Assembly (NCBI RefSeq): GCF_000422265.1
Contig: NZ_AULL01000013.1
Location: 310,001 to 374,000, forward strand
From: Kaistella palustris DSM 21579
Lineage (GTDB): Bacteria; Bacteroidota; Bacteroidia; Flavobacteriales; Weeksellaceae
DNA length: 64,000 bases
Reading direction: 5' to 3'
The translations under genes and the position numbers were made by a program. The notes under the pieces are model-generated. The model saw only the letters and a program-made list of their open reading frames with translations, made no database searches and was not told the DNA's origin. Below are positions 45,323 through 52,698 of this stretch, piece by piece. Each line of letters starts with the position of its first letter. The first letter of the stretch is position 1.

Positions 45323-45976
45323 ATGACGAATAAAATTATTCTTTATGGTAAGCAGCGTCTTTACCTGGACAGTTTAGTGAGCCTACTTGAGCAAAGTGAA
45401 TTCCAAAACACCTCAACCTTTCAGGCCTTTTCCCATCTGGAAAACGTGGAAAATAATATTTTTGAGAAAGATACTGTACTCTTTCTCAATATCAGCGGTT
45501 TCAATACGGGTGAAATATGTGCATATATTGAGAAGCTTCTAAGGATTAATAAGTCCTTAAAGATCATGATTCACTCGGACCTTCCGGACGCGCGGATAAT
45601 AAAAAGGGTATTTGACAAAGGTGCCAAATGTTATCTGTGGCTTAACACATCGAAAAACGAATTTCTGGAGGCACTGCGTGCTGTGCGGGCGGGTAATATT
45701 TATATCAGTGAAGCCGCAAAAAATAATCTTTTCAACTTTATTTGTCATGCCGACAAAATGAAAAGCCACAGTACAAATGTGGAATTAACGGGCCGAGAAA
45801 GAGAAGTACTCTACCTCATCTGCGAAGGTTTACGGTCGCGTGAAATAGCAGAAAAACTTTTTATCAGCACGCACACGGTAGAATCTCACCGAAGAAATAT
45901 TATGCTGAAATTAAATATTAACACCATAAATCTCCTGGTAAAATACGCGCTCGAAAATAATTTGGTCGAACATTAA
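45323..45976 (+). CDS. LuxR-family regulator with pseudo-receiver domain, CsgD-like
   Basis: 217 residues from the ATG at MTNKIILYGK. Residues 1-125 look like a response-regulator receiver fold, but the acidic pocket is gone: the DD pair is replaced in LYGKQRL, the phosphoacceptor Asp by Asn56 (TVLFLNISG), and the conserved Lys is missing (CYLWLNTS). Residues 150-215 are a LuxR HTH (LTGREREVLYLICEGL, REIAEKLFISTHTVESHRRNIM). This matches E. coli CsgD in layout. It converges on the curli operon and is the obvious candidate regulator; this is inference. Confidence 0.85.
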   Translation: MTNKIILYGKQRLYLDSLVSLLEQSEFQNTSTFQAFSHLENVENNIFEKDTVLFLNISGFNTGEICAYIEKLLRINKSLKIMIHSDLPDARIIKRVFDKGAKCYLWLNTSKNEFLEALRAVRAGNIYISEAAKNNLFNFICHADKMKSHSTNVELTGREREVLYLICEGLRSREIAEKLFISTHTVESHRRNIMLKLNINTINLLVKYALENNLVEH

Positions 45977-45993
45977 GAAAAAGTAACTATAAC

Positions 45994-46025
45994 AAAAAAG
46001 CAGATCGACCGATCTGCTTTTTTTT
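45994..46025 (+). terminator. terminator of the CsgD-like gene
   Basis: AAAAAAGCAGATCG and CGATCTGCTTTTTT form a near-perfect palindrome that can work in both directions; the T-run follows on the plus strand. Confidence 0.85.
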
Positions 46026-46026
46026 A

Positions 46027-46057
46027 TAAAAAAAGTTGAGGAATAAATTCCCCAACT
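46027..46057 (-). terminator. terminator of the curli operon
   Basis: On the minus strand AGTTGGGGAA pairs with TTCCTCAACT (one mismatch), followed by seven Ts. Back to back with the terminator of the convergent regulator. Confidence 0.75.
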
Positions 46058-46070
46058 CCCCTTGAAAACT

Positions 46071-47564
46071 TCACTCCCAGTCAGGCATTTCTGCATCGGG
46101 GAATAAGTCTGTTCTTTCATTATCTTGAAGCATTATGCTTATTATATTTTTCTGTGAGATCCCATCGTTTGAAGTATTCGTTAAGATAACCGAAGCATCA
46201 TTTGGCGAGAAGCGGGGATCAAGATCGTTTGTTCCATCAGGTTTACTGCTAAGCGCCGAAATGTCCAGCGTAGTTGCAGTGGCGATGCTGTAAAGAAAAA
46301 TGTGAGAGTTCAGCCTTCTGTAGTTTTCGTCCTGATGACCGGAAATATCATAAGCATACAAAAGCGAATTACCGTCAACTGAAAAATTTAACCCGGAAAC
46401 TGCACCTGATACATTATCTAAAATTGTCTGGACTAAATTTCCCAACATATCTATTATTATGATCTTAGAACTGTAACCACTGGGATCATTTGTCTTCAGT
46501 GCAATCTTACTTCCATCATAACTCCAGTCACATTCTGAAATAAAACTACCGTCGGGCGTGGTATAAAGCAACTGCAGACCCGTACCATCCTTGTTAATTT
46601 TATAAAGTTTCGAAAAACTAGGATAAATAAATTCGCTTCCATTTGTATTCCACGAAAAGTTAAGGTGCGCGTTATTAAAGCCCGCCACAGGGATGGAGGT
46701 TACCTGAAACTCTGAAGAACCATCTCTTTTAGCAGTAAAAAGCTGTGTATTACCGCCAACTGTACGCAGAAACGCGACCAATTTTGCATTTTGGTTCAAG
46801 CGCGGCCGCCAGCTATTTGTGCCCGCCAACGAGAACTGAAAATTAATATTCGCTTCATCGCTGGAAAATATGGTGTAATTACCGTTGACTTTGCGGACAT
46901 AATGAAAGCGGTTTTGTGGAATTGCAGTAGTTTTAAACCGGAATACAGAACTGTTTACTTCCGGATTAATTCCGTCTGAAACTGAGACCTGCCAGTAATA
47001 GTTGACACCATATTTCAGGTTCTCCAGAAAGTAATGCTTATCGGTAAGGTCTTTAATTTCAATGACATTGGCATCATAGTCATTTTTAACTGAAAGGCGA
47101 TATTTCAAAATATCGGTCGTATCCGCATCGGTGCAGTCCCACTTAAGATCGACAGATACAGGTTGCTCTGTTGCATTGTCTACAGGACTTAATAAGGTGG
47201 GTACCGATGGAGGCGAATTTAAAGAGTCGTCATCTGCCATTTCAAAAACGACACTGACTGTCTGTGACGTACTTTTTATATTTACACCCTGAATGCCCGT
47301 TACGTAGCCCGATATTTCTGCGCGCACAGAATAGTCGCCAAGGGGAATATTTTCGATAATGAAACTTCCGTCATCTTTCGTAAAGACAGTTTCCGTTGTA
47401 GGATTCGTGGTTATTTTTACATTTTTTAGGGGTTGGTTAGTTCCTTTTTTAATTACGACTCCTTTTAGTGTTCCCGATTCAACCTTATCTACCAAATCCT
47501 CGTTACATGAGACAAGCAGTAAGGTGGTAAAAAAAACGGAGAATATGATAAGTATATTTTTCAT
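46071..47564 (-). CDS. curli-operon lipoprotein with carboxypeptidase-regulatory, FnIII-like and TolB-like propeller domains
   Basis: 497 residues from the ATG at MKNILIIFSVFFTT; an upstream start would overlap csgG and lacks a signal. The lipobox LLLVSC anchors it. In order: a carboxypeptidase regulatory-like domain (GTLKGVVIKKGTNQPLKNV... to about residue 100), an FnIII-like module (PTLLSPVDNATEQPVSVDLKW), and from about 215 to the end TolB/WD40-type propeller blades (NSWRPRLNQNAKLVAFLR, CDWSYDGSKIALKT, DPRFSPNDASVIL). It begins 4 bases after the csgG stop. Role unknown; perhaps holds or caps the fibre at the surface. Confidence 0.85.
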   Translation of the reverse strand: MKNILIIFSVFFTTLLLVSCNEDLVDKVESGTLKGVVIKKGTNQPLKNVKITTNPTTETVFTKDDGSFIIENIPLGDYSVRAEISGYVTGIQGVNIKSTSQTVSVVFEMADDDSLNSPPSVPTLLSPVDNATEQPVSVDLKWDCTDADTTDILKYRLSVKNDYDANVIEIKDLTDKHYFLENLKYGVNYYWQVSVSDGINPEVNSSVFRFKTTAIPQNRFHYVRKVNGNYTIFSSDEANINFQFSLAGTNSWRPRLNQNAKLVAFLRTVGGNTQLFTAKRDGSSEFQVTSIPVAGFNNAHLNFSWNTNGSEFIYPSFSKLYKINKDGTGLQLLYTTPDGSFISECDWSYDGSKIALKTNDPSGYSSKIIIIDMLGNLVQTILDNVSGAVSGLNFSVDGNSLLYAYDISGHQDENYRRLNSHIFLYSIATATTLDISALSSKPDGTNDLDPRFSPNDASVILTNTSNDGISQKNIISIMLQDNERTDLFPDAEMPDWE

Positions 47565-47568
47565 GATC

Positions 47569-48939
47569 TTATTTTTGATTTTTTTTAAAGCCAAAATAGT
47601 AGTTCAGTCCAAGGCCGAACCGAATGCCCATGTCATTTCTTTTGCCGTTTACAAAATTATCCCAGTTGTCAGTAAATCCGAAATCATATTGGGCAGAGGC
47701 ACGTATGCCAAGGGATTTATCCGCCATATACTCCAGTCCGCCGCCAAGTTGTGCCTTGTACAGATCCGCAGTGGGGTGAATGTAAAATCCTGCTCCACCG
47801 TAAACAAAGGGAGTAAGTTTAAATTTTGGCAACAGCAGAAATTCCAGATTAACTTCCGGCCCAAAAAGCTTTTTTTTCGTGATACCTTCGTTCTCTGTAG
47901 TAATAGCGTTTACATTGAGTTCGATATTTAAATAGTCTGTCAGAAAATATTTTACTCCTAATTTCCCGCCAATATTGGTTTTTGGATTTATGTAATCGCT
48001 TTTCACTGTAAAGGCTTCGGCCTGCGCAAACGCTGAAAGCTTTCCGCGCTCCTGATCAGGAAATTTATTCCCGATGAGACGCGTATCATTTACCCGTTCT
48101 TCTGAAAGATAGTTGGAAATGATGGCATCAAAATCGCCTGGATTTTTTTGTTTGGCTGACCAAATGTTATCCTTTACACCTTCCACAATGAGGGAGTAGA
48201 CTGCTTTTTCAATCGCTTCCGTAACGGCTAAATGTACTGGCTCGTTTTGCGTAATGCCAACATCTGACTCCAGAAGCCTCTCCGTATCGATAAAACGGAA
48301 GAAATTACCATTAATACTGGTGCTGAGGATTGTTTTCGAAGTGTAAACCGTTTTCAAAATCTCACCTGTGGAGGTAGATACCGCCCGGAGATATACGGTA
48401 ATGCGGTCCTGCCGGTATTGCGCGCCGGCGCCAAGACCAAAATAACGCGCACCGATCCCGCCTGTCATCACATTGGTGTCGTAGGAAACTACGCCCCCTT
48501 CCAGCAGCATACCTGCAAAAAGAAGTGGTGGCATGGAAGTGTCTGCCGCATCATTGCCTGTATACTCTTTTCGGGTGCTTCGAATAATCTGTCTCTCGTT
48601 CAGCAGATTTCCGATATTTTCCCGCTCAATTGCGGTAAACCATTTGCTGTCTTCCAGTGCTTTCAGCAGAATGGTGGTCGTGCCCTGCGGTATAGCTGTG
48701 CTCCAGCTTGCGCCGTTTTCGGCTGCTTTATATTGCCCGGTCTGGTCCCGAAATTTATAAACTCCAACAATGATTTTTTCTTTCGGTGCAGGTAATTTTT
48801 TTATTTCGGATGTATAGTTCGTATTTTCTCCCAAAGTTGATTTTTCGTTTCCGGTGGGAAGATTAAACAGGGTGCAATTTTGTAGCATTAAAAATATTAG
48901 GGTGGCAGAAATTGATTTAAATAAGGTGGATGTGTTCAT
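47569..48939 (-). CDS. csgG: CsgG-type curli secretion pore with extra C-terminal beta-barrel domain
   Basis: 456 residues against 277 in E. coli CsgG. The signal ends at a lipobox with Cys22. Residues about 50-262 are CsgG: VGVYKFRDQTGQY, STAIPQGTTTILLKALEDSKWF, LLNERQIIR, GGIGARYFGLGA and TSKTILSTSINGNFFRFIDTERLLE align closely with E. coli. The constriction-loop Tyr-Asn-Phe of E. coli aligns with E74, S78 and W79 here. Residues about 300-456 are a separate OmpA-like eight-strand barrel (GGKLGVKYFLTDYLNIELNV ... MGIRFGLGLNYYFGF). The pore exports curlin across the outer membrane. Confidence 0.92.
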   Translation of the reverse strand: MNTSTLFKSISATLIFLMLQNCTLFNLPTGNEKSTLGENTNYTSEIKKLPAPKEKIIVGVYKFRDQTGQYKAAENGASWSTAIPQGTTTILLKALEDSKWFTAIERENIGNLLNERQIIRSTRKEYTGNDAADTSMPPLLFAGMLLEGGVVSYDTNVMTGGIGARYFGLGAGAQYRQDRITVYLRAVSTSTGEILKTVYTSKTILSTSINGNFFRFIDTERLLESDVGITQNEPVHLAVTEAIEKAVYSLIVEGVKDNIWSAKQKNPGDFDAIISNYLSEERVNDTRLIGNKFPDQERGKLSAFAQAEAFTVKSDYINPKTNIGGKLGVKYFLTDYLNIELNVNAITTENEGITKKKLFGPEVNLEFLLLPKFKLTPFVYGGAGFYIHPTADLYKAQLGGGLEYMADKSLGIRASAQYDFGFTDNWDNFVNGKRNDMGIRFGLGLNYYFGFKKNQK

Positions 48940-48951
48940 TTTTTAAAATTT

Positions 48952-49365
48952 TTAACCACCTCCCGGAATCACGATTTCACTTTGCTCACCAGTACTCGTA
49001 TTTAGAATTGAAATCAGGAGACCCTGTCCTGTTTGCGAAACCGTCAGGTACATAGATCCGAAGACATAGGTGCCTGGTTTCAGATCGCCCTCACCAAACT
49101 GGTCGCCAAATAATTTGCGCGATAATTCACTTAATACCTGGCGGTTCAAGCTGTCTGTAAAACTGCTAAGCGAGTTAAGATCCTTCATATTGAAACTGGT
49201 TTTATCCACGTTGTCGAATTGGTTCTGACTGCTGGCTGAACTTAACAGCCATTGATAATTGAAGGTATCGCCGCCAAAGGCCGGATTAATAGGTTTATAT
49301 ACGAATTGCTGAGCTTTCAGAAATGATACTCCCAAAAGGCTTAAAAAGAAAAATAAATTTTTCAT
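48952..49365 (-). CDS. csgF: curli assembly factor CsgF
   Basis: 137 residues with signal peptide (MKNLFFFLSLLGVSFLKAQ). The mature start QQFVYKPINPAFGGDTFNYQ carries the N-terminal CsgG-plugging segment with the conserved NPxFGG; SASSQNQF and the C-terminal STGEQSEIVIPGG also match CsgF. In E. coli CsgF binds the CsgG pore and positions the nucleator at the cell surface. Lies between csgE and csgG. Confidence 0.92.
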   Translation of the reverse strand: MKNLFFFLSLLGVSFLKAQQFVYKPINPAFGGDTFNYQWLLSSASSQNQFDNVDKTSFNMKDLNSLSSFTDSLNRQVLSELSRKLFGDQFGEGDLKPGTYVFGSMYLTVSQTGQGLLISILNTSTGEQSEIVIPGGG

Positions 49366-49376
49366 TAGTCGGTAAA

Positions 49377-50093
49377 TTAATATTTGAATTCTTTATCCCG
49401 AAGTGCATTTCGTTGCTCGTATTGCGCGAGATACGCCAGAGCACGTTCTGCTTCCTGTTCGGCAGCATCTTCGTCCGGCTTTGACATGAACGCATAAATG
49501 ATCTGATCATCTATACTGACCGTGATCCGGCTGGACCTGCCAATTGTGGGCATTTCAGCAACTGTGATTGTTCCGGTGTACTTCTTCGGGATTTGATTGT
49601 ATTTCTTAAAGAAAGATTCGTAAAACATTTGGCCAATGCGGGTTTTCGTATCGTCTACCGTAAGACCCGACAGTTCAATTTGCTTTTCGGGAATGTAATT
49701 TATTTCGGCAGAAAACTGCGCCGCGTTGATCTCTAAACTGTCTTTAGAAACAAGATGATCCGTTTTTTCGTCCTTTAAAAATAAAAAGACTTTTAGACCG
49801 TCATTTTTCTGCAGATTGATCCGAACTTCAGACAGAGCCTGCGTGTCATTCGGCCTCAGCGAGAATTTGCCGCTTTGTTTATTCGTGGAAGTGCCACTTT
49901 TTCCTTTTTTTAAAGAAATCAGAATGTAATTTAGATCTCGGTACAGATCAGAACTGTTGATGGCAACAGCTTTTAACTGAAGGAGATCTCCATGGTTTTC
50001 GGTGATAATTTTTCCCTGCACGTCTTCACTATTTTGCGCAAAGCTTTTTTGGGAGAGAAAAAAAACGACCAGAATTGCGATGAGAGTTTTCAT
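49377..50093 (-). CDS. csgE: CsgE with N-terminal CsgH-like domain (fusion)
   Basis: 238 residues from the ATG at MKTLIAILVVFF; E. coli CsgE has about 129. After the signal peptide, residues about 25-115 form a beta domain with SGTSTNKQSGKFSL, resembling the G-x-S-x-x-x-Q-S-G-x-F motif of the CsgH curlin chaperone. From about 140 the CsgE family starts: LSGLTVDDTKTRIGQMFYE, EMPTIGRSSRITVSIDDQ and a final helix EAERALAYLAQYE. CsgE caps the CsgG pore on the periplasmic side and delivers curlin; CsgH-type proteins stop early amyloid formation. The fusion reading of the N-terminus is inference. Confidence 0.87.
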   Translation of the reverse strand: MKTLIAILVVFFLSQKSFAQNSEDVQGKIITENHGDLLQLKAVAINSSDLYRDLNYILISLKKGKSGTSTNKQSGKFSLRPNDTQALSEVRINLQKNDGLKVFLFLKDEKTDHLVSKDSLEINAAQFSAEINYIPEKQIELSGLTVDDTKTRIGQMFYESFFKKYNQIPKKYTGTITVAEMPTIGRSSRITVSIDDQIIYAFMSKPDEDAAEQEAERALAYLAQYEQRNALRDKEFKY

Positions 50094-50107
50094 TTTCAAG
50101 GGGGAAT

Positions 50108-50506
50108 TTAATAATTTCTCATAAAGATGGTCATGTCATTGGCATTGATGTTTATTTTTATGCCATTGGAAATACTGTTGCTTCCGGTGATATCAATATA
50201 GTTTCCGGAGCCCTTAATATTTACTTCTGCATTTGTTGTATGATTGTTAGGGTTAATGAAATAAGTTGTATTGTAATTTCCTATCTGTGCAAGACTGAGA
50301 ATCTTGGCGCTTCTGTCCGCGGTTTCAATAATGTTTCCGTTTCCCATCTGAACAAGGATGTCTGAACTCTTTGCCTCCAATTGCATCTTATTCTGCTCAA
50401 AATAATCCAAAACATTATTGCTGTTAACATTTGCAGCCGTTATTGCCTGTGCACTCACAAAATGAAAAATTACAGTACTTACTGTGGTAAATATGAATTT
50501 TTTCAT
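50108..50506 (-). CDS. small curlin-like protein, possible CsgB-type nucleator
   Basis: 132 residues with signal peptide (MKKFIFTTVSTVIFHFVSAQ). Only two segments resemble the curlin unit: ILVQMGNGNII and LAQIGNYNTTYF, followed by a short beta-rich stretch (AEVNIKGSGNYIDITGSN) and a C-terminus ending TIFMRNY. In the gene order between curlin and csgE it sits where a nucleator or minor subunit would be expected. The assignment is tentative; the family was not recognised with certainty. Confidence 0.65.
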   Translation of the reverse strand: MKKFIFTTVSTVIFHFVSAQAITAANVNSNNVLDYFEQNKMQLEAKSSDILVQMGNGNIIETADRSAKILSLAQIGNYNTTYFINPNNHTTNAEVNIKGSGNYIDITGSNSISNGIKININANDMTIFMRNY

Positions 50507-50517
50507 GACATTTAAAT

Positions 50518-50545
50518 AAAAAACAGGGAGGAGCTCTCCTCCCTG
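50518..50545 (-). terminator. intra-operon terminator after the curlin gene
   Basis: CAGGGAGGAG and CTCCTCCCTG form a perfect 10-bp GC-rich arm pair, followed on the minus strand by six Ts. It lies between the curlin gene and the small curlin-like gene, 12 bases before the next ATG, so downstream genes depend on read-through. Confidence 0.85.
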
Positions 50546-50571
50546 CTTGAATTAGCTGTGTACAATCAAAC

Positions 50572-51852
50572 TTAGTTAGATTGATTAGTAACGATCATGT
50601 TACCATTACCGGTTTGCGCTCCCTGATGGCTGTGAAACTGACCACTCTGTGATACATAAGAACTGTTACCGTCACCCATCTGATAGTCAGTCGCATAGTT
50701 GTCAAAACCATTTTGGCTCTGGCTGATCATGTTACCATCACCCTGTTGCCATCCTATAGTCTCGTTCCAAGTACCGTTTTGCAACGAATATGCCTGGTTA
50801 CTGTTACCGGATTGACCATGTGTTGCATCATTAAGGCTACCATCCTGTGTTTGATATGCTATGTTATTATCGCCAAGTTGGCTTGCTGAAGCATCATTAG
50901 AAGTTCCAATCTGGCTTTGGCCTATGGTGTTTGCATTACCTTGTTGCCACCCAGCTGTTTCGTTGAACGAACCTTTCTGGTAAGAGTTTGCAAGGTTATT
51001 ATCTCCAGCCTGACCATGTGTAGCTTCATTTAGTTGACCGTCTTGAGTTTGATATGCCTGGTTGTTATCACCTGCCTGATTGGCTGTTGCAGTATTGAAA
51101 TTACCTTTTTGATTCTGCCCAATAGTGTTCCCATCACCTAGCTGATAGCCGGTTGTATCATTGTAGTTTCCAACTTGGCTGGATGATGCAAGGTTATTGT
51201 TACCCATTTGCCCATGAGTGGCCTCATTATTGTTTTTTTCCTGATATTGATAAGCCTGGTTGTCATTGCCCTGCTGACTTGCCAACGCCTCGTTGCGGTT
51301 TCCTAATTGTGATTGAGAAGCTGTGTTTCGATCGCCTAACTGCCATGCATTAGCTATGTTTCTGTTGCCAACCTGTCCCTGAGCAGAGTTGTTCAAGTTT
51401 CCGTTTTGTCCAGAATTTGCTTCATTGCGGTCACCCTGCTGGTACTGATTTGCATTGTTAAGATTACCTAACTGGGCAACATTTACTTTGTTAAGGTCAC
51501 CGGCCTGACTTTGAACAGCTTGGTTTGCGCCACCATTCTGATCTGTTTTTGCCTGGTTTTGATCTCCAATTTGTGTGGTGATATTACTGTTGCCCCAACC
51601 TACCTGATCTACATCAATCCCATTCTGATTTCCACCGGAATATGCGGTATTCATGTTTAAACCACCCATCTGGTCTATGGTTGCCATGTTGCTGTTACCG
51701 GTTTGCTGCAGAGTGTTGCTGCTGCCAAGACCTGTCTGGTTAACGTAGGCTTGATTGGAATTTCCATTCTGACCTGTTACATCCTGATTACCCTGTGCGT
51801 AGGTAAATCCTACTGCTAAAAGTGCAATAGCACTCGCTTGTAATTTTTTCAT
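50572..51852 (-). CDS. csgA: giant curlin (CsgA-type major amyloid subunit), 36 eleven-residue units
   Basis: 426 residues. Signal peptide MKKLQASAIALLAVGFTYAQ, a 9-residue leader, then exactly 36 contiguous 11-residue units of the form G-N/D-x-N-x-A-x-x-x-Q-x and a final Asn, i.e. 18 curlin repeats of 22 residues against 5 in E. coli CsgA. Gln at position 10 and Asn at position 4 are almost invariant, forming stacked ladders in a beta-solenoid amyloid. Units 16-21, 22-27 and 28-33 are three copies of a 66-residue block. Cys is absent. Secreted through CsgG as fibre subunit. Confidence 0.93.
   Translation of the reverse strand: MKKLQASAIALLAVGFTYAQGNQDVTGQNGNSNQAYVNQTGLGSSNTLQQTGNSNMATIDQMGGLNMNTAYSGGNQNGIDVDQVGWGNSNITTQIGDQNQAKTDQNGGANQAVQSQAGDLNKVNVAQLGNLNNANQYQQGDRNEANSGQNGNLNNSAQGQVGNRNIANAWQLGDRNTASQSQLGNRNEALASQQGNDNQAYQYQEKNNNEATHGQMGNNNLASSSQVGNYNDTTGYQLGDGNTIGQNQKGNFNTATANQAGDNNQAYQTQDGQLNEATHGQAGDNNLANSYQKGSFNETAGWQQGNANTIGQSQIGTSNDASASQLGDNNIAYQTQDGSLNDATHGQSGNSNQAYSLQNGTWNETIGWQQGDGNMISQSQNGFDNYATDYQMGDGNSSYVSQSGQFHSHQGAQTGNGNMIVTNQSN
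50677..51270 (-). repeat. three tandem 198-bp blocks inside the curlin gene
   Basis: Copy A 51073-51270, copy B 50875-51072, copy C 50677-50874; each codes for six 11-residue units with the same order of variant residues (N-x-AYQ, NEATHGQ or NDATHGQ, N-x-A/N-S, NET or NDT, NTIGQ or NMISQ). Confidence 0.85.
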
Positions 51853-51880
51853 AATTAATATTTTATTAGATTAATACTGA

Positions 51881-51888
51881 CAAATGTA
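51881..51888 (-). promoter_or_regulatory. -7 element of the curli operon promoter (TACATTTG)
   Basis: A perfect TAnnTTTG on the minus strand, 28 bases before the curlin ATG. No TTG at the usual -33 spacing, which suggests dependence on an activator. Confidence 0.5.
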
Positions 51889-52039
51889 GCGCAGTAACAT
51901 TCGAGATTTATCCCTCTTATCAATCATCTTTTAAATATCCCTAAATACCATTAGATAGTGAGTAAAACACCCTCTACATTTTTCTCATTAAAAAAGACCA
52001 TTTAAATTTTTGAAAAAACCTAGCACGCAAATTGCAATG

Positions 52040-52068
52040 TTGTCGGAACTCGCCCAAGTATAGTTCTG
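52040..52068 (+). promoter_or_regulatory. promoter of the META-domain lipoprotein gene
   Basis: TTG, an 18-base spacer, TAGTTCTG (one mismatch from TAnnTTTG), 29 bases before the ATG. Divergent from the curli promoter. Confidence 0.4.
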
Positions 52069-52097
52069 ACGCGAAACTTTAACAATCTTAATTTATT

Positions 52098-52529
52098 ATG
52101 AAAAGACTCACTTTAATTTTTTTCGCCGTGGTTTCACTTTTTATGGTTTCATGTACTGCAAACCAAATGGATAAAAACCAAAAGCTCTACCATGACACCT
52201 GGGAACTTGAATACATCACAGGACCCAGAATTACATTCGAGGGATTGTTTCCGGATGAAAAACCCGCAATCAGTTTCAATAAAAATACGGGTACAGTAAC
52301 CGGAACCACAGGCTGTAACGGCTATTCAACTACATACACACTCAACGGAACCTCAATTTCCTTCGCTCAGCCAGGGATTACAACAATGAGATACTGCGGC
52401 GACGGTGAAGTTGTTTTTTTAAAAACAATGCAGCAGATCACAAATTTCCGTTTGGAAACCGACGGGAAACTCACTCTCCTAATAAATGATATTCCGGCGA
52501 TGCGCTTTCATAAAAAAGAAAACAAATAG
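52098..52529 (+). CDS. META-domain (HslJ-like) lipoprotein
   Basis: 143 residues. Lipobox FMVSC gives a lipid-anchored N-terminus. WELEYITGPRITFEGLFPDEKPAISF and GCNGYSTTY are the META/HslJ hallmarks, with MRYCGDGEVVFLKTMQQITNF in the second half. Function of the family is unclear (heat-shock, motility and stress links). Divergent from the curlin gene across a 245-base gap. Confidence 0.85.
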   Translation: MKRLTLIFFAVVSLFMVSCTANQMDKNQKLYHDTWELEYITGPRITFEGLFPDEKPAISFNKNTGTVTGTTGCNGYSTTYTLNGTSISFAQPGITTMRYCGDGEVVFLKTMQQITNFRLETDGKLTLLINDIPAMRFHKKENK

Positions 52530-52553
52530 CATTATACTTATAATTCCTCCATT

Positions 52554-52586
52554 AATAAAAGCAGATCATTTTCTGCTTTTATTTTT
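52554..52586 (+). terminator. terminator after the META-domain gene
   Basis: AATAAAAGCAGA and TCTGCTTTTATT form a perfect 12-bp stem with a 6-nt loop, then Ts. Confidence 0.85.
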
Positions 52587-52698
52587 GTGCCTGCAATAAA
52601 ATGGAATCTATTTCGCAGGGATTTTATTAAAAAAGGAACTACAGAATTTTTTAAGTGCTAAAATTTCGCGTGCGACAAAGGTTTACGCAATAATATAT

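Noticed and set aside
47359-47931. Plus-strand open frame across the csgG/lipoprotein junction
   Set aside because: It is antisense to two well-supported genes and has no recognisable domain.
50572-51852. Curlin region as an ice-nucleation or RTX-type repeat protein
   Set aside because: The 11-residue Gln/Asn pattern and neighbouring csgE, csgF and csgG fit curlin; there are no GGxGxDxxx calcium motifs.
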